A DNA stretch of 64,000 bases from Tolypothrix sp. PCC 7712 (lineage in GTDB: Bacteria; Cyanobacteriota; Cyanobacteriia; Cyanobacteriales; Nostocaceae): assembly GCF_025860405.1 (NCBI RefSeq), contig NZ_CP063785.1, positions 4,216,001-4,280,000 of the forward strand, written 5' to 3'. Numbering within the stretch: the first letter of the stretch is position 1; every line of letters begins with the position of its first letter. A model generated the notes under the pieces. The model had not been told where the DNA came from. It saw only the letters and a program-made list of their open reading frames with translations, and made no database searches. Below, piece by piece: positions 52,954 through 61,025 of the stretch. Position numbers and translations under genes: made by a program.

Positions 52954-54441
52954 TCAACTTTTGAATAGCAATGCGGTGAGATTACAAGCAATGTAACCAA
53001 TCGCCCAAGGAGATTTATCCTTCAACAGCAATAGTACCTGATTTAGGGTTTCTGGTAGAGTCGCACCATACAACCGCCAAAGATTTTCTCGCAGTTGATG
53101 CAAAATGCGATCGCCTACAATATCATCACTACCAGGACGCAGTAACCAATGGGTTCGCAAAAGCTTAAAATGATGAATCTCAAGAGTCTGCGCTACCTGT
53201 TGCATCTCTTTTGCAGCCTGTTCTACCAATTCATCGGTGACGATTTTCATTACTAAGGGTTGCAAGGTAAATGAGGCTTCTCCCATACCCACCCATTTTT
53301 CTAAAAGCGATCGCCTTTCTAATGCCATAATTGCTTCTAACACCATCGCTGGATCGATGGATATCAGCAGATGAGTTTGTAAACGCGAGAATGATACAGG
53401 TTCTTGCCAAATAGCTAGCCAATAGAGAATATCTTGTTGTAATTCCGATAATTGCTGGAATTGTTGTTTCAAGATAAAACGTAAGCGATCGCCAATTACT
53501 AGGGTATTCTGACTCAAAAATGCCGTAATATTCCCTGCAAACACAGACTCAATTAATGAGGTGACAAGTTTCAGCGCTAGAGGATTTCCGCGATAAAGTT
53601 GAATTAACGCTGAGATTCCCAGTTGTTTAGTGGTAAAGCCTCTAGATTGCAATAGTTCTAAAGCCTCAGTTTTTGGTAAACCCTTGAGGCTTACACAGCT
53701 AACTGTTTGATTGTTGATTTCAATCGCGCTTGGTTGTTCGCGACTGGTAATCAGGATGCAACTTTGATGGCGATCGCGGCTAATTTTTTGGATAAATTGA
53801 GTATATTCTGGCGGCGACAAAACCCCATCTAAGCCATCGAGGATTAGCAGACAGCGACGTTTGTGCAAGTGGTGTAAAAGTTGTGCTGTTCCTTGCTGAA
53901 TATCATGAATAACAGTTTCCTCAAAGTTATGCACCAGCGCATCCAGCAAAGAGATTAGGGAAGGTACAGTAGAAAGCGATCGCCAAATTAAACAATCAAA
54001 TTTTGACTGCATCCAATCCGCCAAAGCCAACGCCAAAGCAGTTTTACCAATCCCCGCAATTCCAACAATAGTAACTACTTTACAACCAGCTAAAATCCAT
54101 TGTTCTAGCTGCTGCAATTCCTGATTGCGTCCATAAAAGCTTTCTACATCAGGTGCATCATGCCAATCAATGTAAGGATTAGAGAAGTCTGCAATAACTT
54201 CCAATTCTAGCCCAGAAGCATCTGCGATCGCTTCCCAATCGGTAATCCCCACAGCTTCGCAAATAGCAATGAAAATTTCGCGTTGAATGCGATCGCCTTG
54301 CCAAAATCGACGTAAAGTAGCTCTAGAAGTATGGGCATCTTGCCACCATCGCGCCGTACTGGTTTTCGTCCATCCTAGACGTTGGCGCGCCTTGTCTACA
54401 ATTGTTAATCCTGCTGTCGATGCCCTCAGTGAGTTTGACAT
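52954..54441 (-). CDS. HTH-NB-ARC STAND ATPase without sensor repeats
   Basis: 495 residues. The N-terminal ~75 residues are an HTH-like module (LRASTAGLTIVDKARQRLGW, STARWWQDAHTSRATLRRFW). The NB-ARC core starts ~110: P-loop VVTIVGIAGIGKTALALALA, Walker B CLLILDGLDGVLS, sensor ILITSREQPS and the GNPLALKL motif. The C-terminal region is a helical winged-helix/ARC2 extension that ends without WD40 or TPR repeats, which usually follow in cyanobacteria. It is probably a signalling or conflict NTPase whose sensor is missing or separate. Start ATG 54441. Confidence 0.88.
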   Translation of the reverse strand: MSNSLRASTAGLTIVDKARQRLGWTKTSTARWWQDAHTSRATLRRFWQGDRIQREIFIAICEAVGITDWEAIADASGLELEVIADFSNPYIDWHDAPDVESFYGRNQELQQLEQWILAGCKVVTIVGIAGIGKTALALALADWMQSKFDCLIWRSLSTVPSLISLLDALVHNFEETVIHDIQQGTAQLLHHLHKRRCLLILDGLDGVLSPPEYTQFIQKISRDRHQSCILITSREQPSAIEINNQTVSCVSLKGLPKTEALELLQSRGFTTKQLGISALIQLYRGNPLALKLVTSLIESVFAGNITAFLSQNTLVIGDRLRFILKQQFQQLSELQQDILYWLAIWQEPVSFSRLQTHLLISIDPAMVLEAIMALERRSLLEKWVGMGEASFTLQPLVMKIVTDELVEQAAKEMQQVAQTLEIHHFKLLRTHWLLRPGSDDIVGDRILHQLRENLWRLYGATLPETLNQVLLLLKDKSPWAIGYIACNLTALLFKS

Positions 54442-54893
54442 ACAATTTTTATATAATGTCCGATAAATTACAGTGTTTTTTAAGTAAATAAAACAGATAG
54501 CTAGAGTAAAACAATATTTGTTTCCCTACAATCGACGATAAGCTTTACCTAGCAAACTTGCAATTTGCTGTATAAAAACTCAACTCACAAGCAGATGCAG
54601 TTTCCAAGTCATGGCGGCACTGTGTCCTGTTTCTCTCCACCAATAAAGTAATAAAGTTTACCGCCGACATTTTATAAATTTGTATTCAAGACTTTAAATT
54701 TAAATATCCGGACTCAAATCTTTAGTAAGAGAAAATTATTTTGTGATAATTTCTTCAATATTGTGTTGTTGAATTCGTTGATGAATTAACCCATTAGCAG
54801 GAGGTTATCCAGCAGTAAATCATTTTATTTTAGTAATGGTCAGACCAATACAACATGGTTTGAACTAGCATTTATGGTAGAGAGGTATAAATC
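54442..54893. other. divergent intergenic region upstream of NB-ARC gene
   Basis: AT-rich, no heptamers, no gene recognised. It contains promoters of both flanking genes by position only. Confidence 0.45.
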
Positions 54894-55217
54894 ATGTTGA
54901 ACTTGATATTTACCCGCTTTTTAAAAGTAACAGCCTTGGGTTTTTCCACAGCTTTTTTATTAGCAGGTCAAAATGCTGTTAATGCTCAACAAATTCCTAG
55001 TTTAACGCCACAACAAGCGCAACATTTATCTCGTGACTTAGTACCATCAAGTTCCGAGCAATTTTTTAGACAAGGGCAATATTTGATGGAGAGAGAAATT
55101 CAAAATCTCCAAACAAGACAACTTGAACAGAAGGAACCTGTACTCAAGATAAACTCGATACAGCAGATTAAAAAAGACAATCTACCTAGCAAAAACCCTA
55201 ATACATTACCCAATTGA
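54894..55217 (+). CDS. exported hypothetical protein, 107 residues
   Basis: A signal peptide (LKVTALGFSTAFLLAGQNAV, cleavage probably at VNA/QQ near residue 31) is followed by a short Gln/Leu-rich mature part (PQQAQHLSRDLVPSSSEQFF, REIQNLQTRQLEQ), probably helical. No Cys. AGAGAGG lies about 9 nt before the ATG. I do not recognise the family; it may be a small periplasmic protein. Convergent with the ABC transporter gene. Confidence 0.65.
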   Translation: MLNLIFTRFLKVTALGFSTAFLLAGQNAVNAQQIPSLTPQQAQHLSRDLVPSSSEQFFRQGQYLMEREIQNLQTRQLEQKEPVLKINSIQQIKKDNLPSKNPNTLPN

Positions 55218-55304
55218 TAATTAGGATTCTTGCGAGTAAAATTGCCCATAACTTTTAGTATTTGTATAGTAGAGTAGCACTTACTCAAGTAAACGTTGTT
55301 GCCC

Positions 55305-55337
55305 AGATCCCCGACTTTTTGAAAAAGTCGGGGATCT
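55305..55337. terminator. 33-bp perfect hairpin AGATCCCCGAC.../GTCGGGGATCT
   Basis: 16-bp arms with a 1-nt centre, containing T5 and A5 at the apex. It sits 88 bp after the stop at 55217 in a convergent spacer. It is a dispersed hairpin type in cyanobacteria and could end transcripts in either direction. Confidence 0.45.
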
Positions 55338-55469
55338 AAATCTCGCTAAAATACTTGATATTCATTGGAAGTCGGCGGGAAACTCCATCCCCTTGTGGGT
55401 GGAGAGGGATAGCCGCCCGCCGACTTGGGGCATTGGGCATTGGGCATTGGGAACTCTTACCCATGCCCC

Positions 55470-55506
55470 ATTACCCCTTATCCCCAGAGGGGGCCCCGAG
55501 TTCCCC
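55470..55506. repeat. 37-bp G/C-palindrome module with GGGCATT/CCCCATT heptamers
   Basis: The fourth copy of the module, identical to 10261-10297, next to GGGCATT heptamers (55428-55450). Confidence 0.88.
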
Positions 55507-55520
55507 ATTCCCGATGCCCT

Positions 55521-55551
55521 AAAACTCCATCCCCTTGTGGGTGGAGTTTTT
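55521..55551. terminator. bidirectional hairpin terminator AAAACTCCATCC / GGGTGGAGTTTT
   Basis: A 12-bp stem with one wobble, a short loop and T-runs on both strands, between the convergent genes ending at 55217 and 55641. It fits termination of the minus-strand ABC transporter best (90 bp after its stop). Confidence 0.65.
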
Positions 55552-55640
55552 CATTTGTAGGGTGCGTTAGCCTTTGGCGTAACGCACCTGTGTATTTCAT
55601 CAATCAAATACTATTTTTATAACAAAATGCCAGCGAGTGA

Positions 55641-57272
55641 TTATTTACCATATTCATGGTCATACTCAATTTTACCGTAGTCTAACTTGATGACCCGATC
55701 CGCTAAATGGAAATAGCGATCGTCGTGGCTAATTGCAATCACCGTTTTACCTTTAGCTCGCAATTCTGCTAATAGCTGAGTGTAAAATATTTCTTTGAAT
55801 AATGGGTCTTGGTCTGCTGCCCATTCATCAAATAGATAAATTGGTCTATCTTCTAATAAAGCTGTGAGTAAAGCTAACCTTTTACGCTGTCCTTGAGAAA
55901 GAGAAGTGGTAGAAAGTTTGCCATTTTCTACTTTTACTTTATGGTCAAGTTGCAGTTGCTTCAAGTATTTTGTAGCTTGAATATCTAAATCAGGATTTTC
56001 TATGCCTAAAAGTTCATCAAATAAATAGAAATCAGAAAACACTACAGAAAAATGCTGGCGATACCATTCTCGATTTTGTTCGTTAATTGGCTCACCATCT
56101 AATAAAATCTCTCCTTTTTCAGGGATGTAGAGTCCAGTAATCAGCTTTGCCAGAGTCGATTTACCGCTACCATTACCGCCTACAATAAATACCAATTCTT
56201 GCGGAGACAATTTTAAATCAATAGGGCCAAGAATAAAGCTACTATCTTCTTGCTCGGTGTAATATGTATGGCTAATTCCCTTCAGTTTTAGAGTCTGCCA
56301 AGTAGATTTAAACTTGGGCGGTACTGTTGTCGATACTTCCGCACGACTAGCTAAAGATAAACCCAGAGATTCTATCTTTTGCAAAGCGACATTAGCTTTG
56401 CTGATTTGGGGCAGATTGTTGATAATATTATCCATTGGCAACATCAAATAAGTAAAGGTCAAGATGAAGCCAGAGAGAGTTTGTGGACTAATAGTTAGTA
56501 GTTTAGGTAATGCAAACAGTAAAAAACCGATCGCAAAAAAGAACAGCAACTTTCCCCAGCTTGTAGTGGTAGCAAATAGGGTAAGTCCTTGGACATTGTG
56601 ATTGCGGAAATTATCGGCTGTGGTTTGGAGGTTTTTGGTTAAAAATATTTGACGGCGTTGATAATTAAGTTTAAGTTCCTTAACTCCCCCAGTGATGGTG
56701 CCTAAATGCTTAAATAAAACATCTTGATCCTCACGTGCTAACGCCAGCAATTTCTCGCCTTTATTCAACAACCATTGGCAGCTGCCTACACCTACCAGCA
56801 TCAAAACAATAACGGAGAACAGTACAATCCAAGATAGCCAAGTAATATATACCAGACAACCCAAAACCATTGAAATATCAATGCAGAGGAAAGGAATGAT
56901 ATACACCGCATTCGCTACAGCTTGTACATCCTCTGTGAGAGTTGCTAATAGTCGAGGATTGCCTAAATGTTCTAAATGGCTTAACTCCGAACCCAGTATT
57001 TGACGGCTTAAACCCATCCGTAATTGCAAGATGGCATTTTGTGAGAGGCGAACCAACATCACCTGAGAAATGATACTGGTAACTAATGCAATTATGGACA
57101 AACCAACAAAGCCCCAAGCTATAACTGTTAGGGGTGACGAGGTACCGGGATTAGCAGCAGAACTAATGAGGGCAATTAATCCCGCACTACTACCACCACT
57201 CAGGAATCCAGTAACGATCGCGATCGCAACAAGTCCCCATGAAGAACGTAAAAGAAAATAAATCAGATTCAT
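55641..57272 (-). CDS. ABC transporter of the cyclic-peptide/siderophore export type (PvdE/SyrD/YojI-like)
   Basis: 543 residues: six membrane helices (starts MNLIYFLLRSSWGLVAIAIV) fused to an ATPase domain. Walker A FIVGGNGSGKSTLAKLITGL, Q-loop FSVVFSDFYLF, signature SLSQGQRKRLALLTALLEDR, Walker B IYLFDEWAADQDP and H-loop AISHDDRYF. The Trp and Ala after the Walker B Glu are characteristic of the cyclic-peptide exporter group. There is no C39 peptidase domain, so it is not the missing bacteriocin exporter of 29.6-32.7 kb. No peptide-synthase gene is nearby; substrate unknown. Confidence 0.88.
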   Translation of the reverse strand: MNLIYFLLRSSWGLVAIAIVTGFLSGGSSAGLIALISSAANPGTSSPLTVIAWGFVGLSIIALVTSIISQVMLVRLSQNAILQLRMGLSRQILGSELSHLEHLGNPRLLATLTEDVQAVANAVYIIPFLCIDISMVLGCLVYITWLSWIVLFSVIVLMLVGVGSCQWLLNKGEKLLALAREDQDVLFKHLGTITGGVKELKLNYQRRQIFLTKNLQTTADNFRNHNVQGLTLFATTTSWGKLLFFFAIGFLLFALPKLLTISPQTLSGFILTFTYLMLPMDNIINNLPQISKANVALQKIESLGLSLASRAEVSTTVPPKFKSTWQTLKLKGISHTYYTEQEDSSFILGPIDLKLSPQELVFIVGGNGSGKSTLAKLITGLYIPEKGEILLDGEPINEQNREWYRQHFSVVFSDFYLFDELLGIENPDLDIQATKYLKQLQLDHKVKVENGKLSTTSLSQGQRKRLALLTALLEDRPIYLFDEWAADQDPLFKEIFYTQLLAELRAKGKTVIAISHDDRYFHLADRVIKLDYGKIEYDHEYGK

Positions 57273-57465
57273 GAAATATAATTACCGATTGCTGGCTAGC
57301 GCTCTCCAGGGGTAAGAAAGAAATGGATATTGTTAACCCTTTATTATTCCATTCTATAAACAGAATTTATCAGTTTTTCAGGCACAGCAATAGTTTCAGG
57401 GAACAAGATCTGCCTGCTACTTGTCAAACGAATGGTTCATAAAATAAGGTCGTCATGGGGAATGG

Positions 57466-57660
57466 GGACTGGAGACTGGGGACTGGGGACTGGGGACTGG
57501 GGACTGGGTAATGGGTAATGGGTAATGGGTAATAGGTAATTGGGTTTTGCTATTTCTCCCTCATCCCCCTCATCCCCCTCATCCCCCTCATCTCCCTCAT
57601 CCCCCTCATCTCCCTCATCCCCCTCATCCCCCTCACCTCCCTCATCTCCCTCATCCGCCC
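57466..57660. repeat. STRR arrays GGGGACT, GGGTAAT and 9-bp CCCTCATCC units
   Basis: GGGGACT heptamers (57466-57507), GGGTAAT heptamers (to ~57535) and about 11 copies of the 9-bp unit CCCTCATCC/CTCCCTCAT (57557-57660). The 9-bp array is open in frame with the next gene (Ser-Pro-Ser repeats) and falsely extends it. The remaining part of 57273-57686 shows no gene. Confidence 0.88.
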
Positions 57661-57686
57661 GACTTGCTTCTCCTCACCAACTCCCA

Positions 57687-59273
57687 ATGATCAAAATGTT
57701 TCGCTTGTTATTCCGTAAAAAACTACGTTCCTGCTATTTAATAGCAATTTTTATTACTACATTACTACTGACAGTTACGCCCGCAGTCTATTCCGCAGAA
57801 ACCTTTCCCCCAATACAATCTCAGGCTCTCCCTCCTCAACCGACACGAGAGTTTCGGGGTGCATGGATTGCGACAGTCGCTAATATTGATTGGCCTTCCA
57901 GACCAGGATTAACATCATCACAGCAGCAAGCAGAACTTACTGCTATGCTCGATCGCGCTGCTTCTTTAAAATTGAATGCGGTAATTTTGCAGGTACGCCC
58001 GGCTGCTGATGCTTTGTATGCTTCTGCTTATGAACCTTGGTCGGAATTTTTGACCGGAGAAATGGGTAAAGCACCATCACCCAATTACGACCCCCTAGCT
58101 TTTGCCGTTAATGAAGCACACAAGCGCGGCATAGAATTACACGCTTGGTTTAATCCCTACCGCGCCCGTCACGGTCAATCAAAATCAGCAGTAGCGGCTA
58201 ACCATGTTAGTAAAGCGCATCCCGATTGGGTGAAGAAGTATGGTAGATATCTTTGGTTAGATCCAGGTGAGCCAGAAGTTCAAGACTATACTGTCAATGT
58301 GGTGATGGATGTCGTCAAGCGCTACGACATAGACGGAGTCCATCTTGACGATTATTTTTATCCTTATCCCGAACAAGATAGTCGTAGACGGACAATAGAT
58401 TTTCCTGATGCACCCAGTTGGCAGAAATACCAGCAAACTGGAGGGAAACTCAGCCGTGATGACTGGAGACGGGACAACATTAACAAATTGGTGCAGCATC
58501 TCTATCAAGCAATTAAACAAGAAAAACCTTGGGTGAAGTTTGGTATTAGTCCTTTTGGGATTTGGCGACCAGGTTACCCAGCGCAGACAAAGAGTGCTAA
58601 TGGTGGCGGGCCTTTCGATGCGTACAATCAGATATATGCTGATTCTCGTCAATGGTTAATCAATGGCTGGTTAGATTACTTTTCGCCCCAGTTATATTGG
58701 AAAATTGACAAGGCGCAACAAAGTTATCCGATGTTGCTTGATTGGTGGATTCAGCAGAACCAACTAGGAAGACATATTTGGCCGGGTAATTATACTAGTC
58801 GTGTAGGCGATCGCAGTTCAGCTGCTTGGCCAGCTAATGAAATTATCTCTCAAATTAAGTCAACGCGTAATTCTGCAGGCTCAACAGGCAACATTCACTA
58901 TAGTATGAAGCCGATCATGCAAAATCGCGATCGCATCTCCAATCTACTAGAAAAGGAAGCTTACTCAACACCTGCGCTGATTCCCGCTTCTCCTTGGTTA
59001 GATAAGACCCAACCTGCTCAACCTATACTCAACGTTGAGCGCGATGCAACAGGTAAAATCAATAAACTGACTTGGCAATCTCCAGCACCGGAAAAAGCTT
59101 GGTTGTGGGTAATGCAAACCAAAACTGGCAATCAGTGGAATACAACCATCCTTCCCGGCTCGCAAACTTCCTACTTATTCAACAGTGCTAATTCTCCCAC
59201 CAAGATTGATAGCGTCGCCATTTCCGCAGTCAATCGCTACGGTACTCAGGGACAACCAGCTATTGGGGGTTAG
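57687..59273 (+). CDS. glycosyl hydrolase-like 10 (GHL10/DUF187) exported protein
   Basis: 528 residues from ATG 57687 (MIKMFRLLFRKKLRSCYLIA). A TTG 49 codons upstream would add only Ser/Pro repeats and was rejected. Signal segment (YLIAIFITTLLLTVTPAVYSA), then the TIM-barrel domain: EFRGAWIATVANIDWPSRPG, LNAVILQVRPAADALY, GIELHAWFNPYRAR, YDIDGVHLDDYFYPYP and FGISPFGIWRP. GHL10 proteins are predicted envelope glycosidases. A C-terminal ~100-residue beta domain follows (PAQPILNVERDATGKIN). The TAG stop lies in a GGGATTG heptamer stretch. Confidence 0.88.
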   Translation: MIKMFRLLFRKKLRSCYLIAIFITTLLLTVTPAVYSAETFPPIQSQALPPQPTREFRGAWIATVANIDWPSRPGLTSSQQQAELTAMLDRAASLKLNAVILQVRPAADALYASAYEPWSEFLTGEMGKAPSPNYDPLAFAVNEAHKRGIELHAWFNPYRARHGQSKSAVAANHVSKAHPDWVKKYGRYLWLDPGEPEVQDYTVNVVMDVVKRYDIDGVHLDDYFYPYPEQDSRRRTIDFPDAPSWQKYQQTGGKLSRDDWRRDNINKLVQHLYQAIKQEKPWVKFGISPFGIWRPGYPAQTKSANGGGPFDAYNQIYADSRQWLINGWLDYFSPQLYWKIDKAQQSYPMLLDWWIQQNQLGRHIWPGNYTSRVGDRSSAAWPANEIISQIKSTRNSAGSTGNIHYSMKPIMQNRDRISNLLEKEAYSTPALIPASPWLDKTQPAQPILNVERDATGKINKLTWQSPAPEKAWLWVMQTKTGNQWNTTILPGSQTSYLFNSANSPTKIDSVAISAVNRYGTQGQPAIGG

Positions 59274-59299
59274 GGATTGGGGATTGGGGACTCTTGTAC

Positions 59300-59319
59300 A
59301 GACGCGATTCATCGCGTCT
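59300..59319. repeat. 20-bp palindrome AGACGCGATTCATCGCGTCT, copy 4
   Basis: It starts 27 bp after the GHL10 stop; perfect stem as in the other copies. Confidence 0.7.
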
Positions 59320-59372
59320 CCTCAACTCATGTAAAATCAATTCCGTAGATTCAAAGTGATTACCAGCTAAAT

Positions 59373-60866
59373 ATGAGACTAATCCCGAAGGGATGCAGCA
59401 TTGTTTTCCAGCTATTGGCAATGGTAGCTTTAGCTACTCCAGCATTAGCAGAAATTGTGAATATTAACCTGCTGCAACTAAATGACATCTATGAAATCAC
59501 TCCAGTAGAAGGGGGAACTCGTGGCGGGTTGGCGCGTGTGGCGACACTACGTCAACAACTTTACAACGCCAACCCTCGTACATACACGGTGTTAGCAGGA
59601 GATGCATTTAGCCCTTCGGCTTTAGGAACAGCGAAAATTAATGGTGTACCGCTAGCCGGTCAGCAAATGGTAGCGGTGATGAATGCTGTCGGCTTTGACT
59701 ATGCGACTTTTGGTAATCATGAATTTGACTTACCAGAACAGCTTTTCTATCAAAGACTGCAAGAATCTCGCTTTCGCTGGGTATCGAGTAATGTATCAGA
59801 TAGCAAAGGACAGCCTTTCAAAAGTGTACCTCGTGCCATCGTCTTGAATGTGAAAGGCGATCGCGGTGCTGTAGTCAGGGTAGGTTTAATTGGTCTTACC
59901 TTGAATAGTAATCCGGCTAAGTACGTTAGTTACACAGATCCCATTGCAACAGCTAAACAGCAAGTCAAGGAACTGAAAGGGAAAGCGGATATTATAGTTG
60001 CCATTACCCATTTGCCCTATAGCAGCGATATCCAACTAGCCGAAGCTGTACCAGAAATTGATATTATTCTAGGTGGTCACGAGCATGAAAATATCCAGGC
60101 ATGGCGGGGTCGAGATTTAACACCGATTTTTAAAGCTGATGCTAATGCTCGTACCGTTTACGTTCACCAATTGACTTACGATACTGTTAAAAAAAGTTTG
60201 GCTGTTAACTCCCGGCTAGTACCCATTACCGAAAAAATTCCTGATGAACCAAAAACAGCAAAGGTAGTCAGAGAATGGCTAGAAAAAGGTTATCAAGCAT
60301 TCCGCGCCAATGGTTTTAATCCAGATGAGCAAATTGCAAAACTTTCATTTGCTTTAGATGGTTTAGAATCTAGCATCCGCAATAAATCCACTCAGTTAAC
60401 AGATTTAATTGCGGCGGCGATGTTGAAAGAATTACCCGATGCCGATTTAGCTGTATTTAATGGTGGTTCAATTCGGATTGATGATGTGATTCCACCAGGC
60501 CCAATTACTCAATATGATGTGATTCGCATACTACCTTTTGGCGGTAAAGTTGTGGCGATAGAGATAAATGGAGCGCTGTTAAAAAAGGTATTGGATCAAG
60601 GACAACTTAATAAAGGTACTGGTGGCTATTTGCAAATAGCCAAAGTTACTCAAGAAGCCAATTCAGGAAATTGGTTAATTAATAATCAACCACTTGATGT
60701 TAAAAGAACTTATAAAGTTGCTACTACTGAGTTTTTAATTAGTGGTAAAGAAATAGGATTAGATTTTTTAAATTTGCAACAGCCAGGTATTAAGTTAATT
60801 GCCCAAAAGCGAGATATTCGTTTTGCTGTAATTGACCAAATGAAGAGTCATGTATATGCTAAATAG
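59373..60866 (+). CDS. 5'-nucleotidase / metallophosphatase, exported
   Basis: 497 residues with a signal peptide (IVFQLLAMVALATPALA). N-terminal calcineurin-like phosphatase: LLQLNDIYEI, LAGDAF, TFGNHEFD, AITHLPYSSDIQLA and LGGHEHEN, the metal-ligand motifs. The C-terminal 5'-nucleotidase domain (LTDLIAAAMLKELPDADLAV, GGSIRIDDVIPPG, YDVIRILPFGGKVV) binds the nucleoside. It should hydrolyse extracellular nucleotides or nucleotide sugars and recover phosphate. It follows the GHL10 gene by 99 bp on the same strand and may share its transcript. Confidence 0.93.
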   Translation: MRLIPKGCSIVFQLLAMVALATPALAEIVNINLLQLNDIYEITPVEGGTRGGLARVATLRQQLYNANPRTYTVLAGDAFSPSALGTAKINGVPLAGQQMVAVMNAVGFDYATFGNHEFDLPEQLFYQRLQESRFRWVSSNVSDSKGQPFKSVPRAIVLNVKGDRGAVVRVGLIGLTLNSNPAKYVSYTDPIATAKQQVKELKGKADIIVAITHLPYSSDIQLAEAVPEIDIILGGHEHENIQAWRGRDLTPIFKADANARTVYVHQLTYDTVKKSLAVNSRLVPITEKIPDEPKTAKVVREWLEKGYQAFRANGFNPDEQIAKLSFALDGLESSIRNKSTQLTDLIAAAMLKELPDADLAVFNGGSIRIDDVIPPGPITQYDVIRILPFGGKVVAIEINGALLKKVLDQGQLNKGTGGYLQIAKVTQEANSGNWLINNQPLDVKRTYKVATTEFLISGKEIGLDFLNLQQPGIKLIAQKRDIRFAVIDQMKSHVYAK

Positions 60867-60940
60867 ATAGTAAAATGACTGGATTAATTAAGTAAATTGA
60901 CGAGAAAATTTCAATGTATATAAACAAATATAAGTTTAAA

Positions 60941-61025
60941 GTAGGGTGTGTTATGCCTTAGGCTAACGCACCTGGAGCCGTTTATATTGTCTCGGTGCGT
61001 TGCGCTGCGCGACAACACACCCTAC
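60941..61025. repeat. 85-bp palindromic repeat GTAGGGTGTGTT ... AACACACCCTAC
   Basis: 12-bp inverted ends with inner GCGTTGCGCTGCGCGAC. Related halves occur at 37035-37065 and 43649-43677. Its last bases form the TAG stop of the kinase gene at 61022. Confidence 0.8.

Noticed and set aside
55641..57272. Missing exporter for the peptide at 29613
   Set aside because: It belongs to the cyclic-peptide/siderophore ABC group, has no C39 peptidase domain and is 23 kb away.
57540..57686. N-terminal Ser/Pro repeat extension of the GHL10 protein
   Set aside because: A TTG start reading through a 9-bp tandem repeat; ATG 57687 gives a proper signal peptide.
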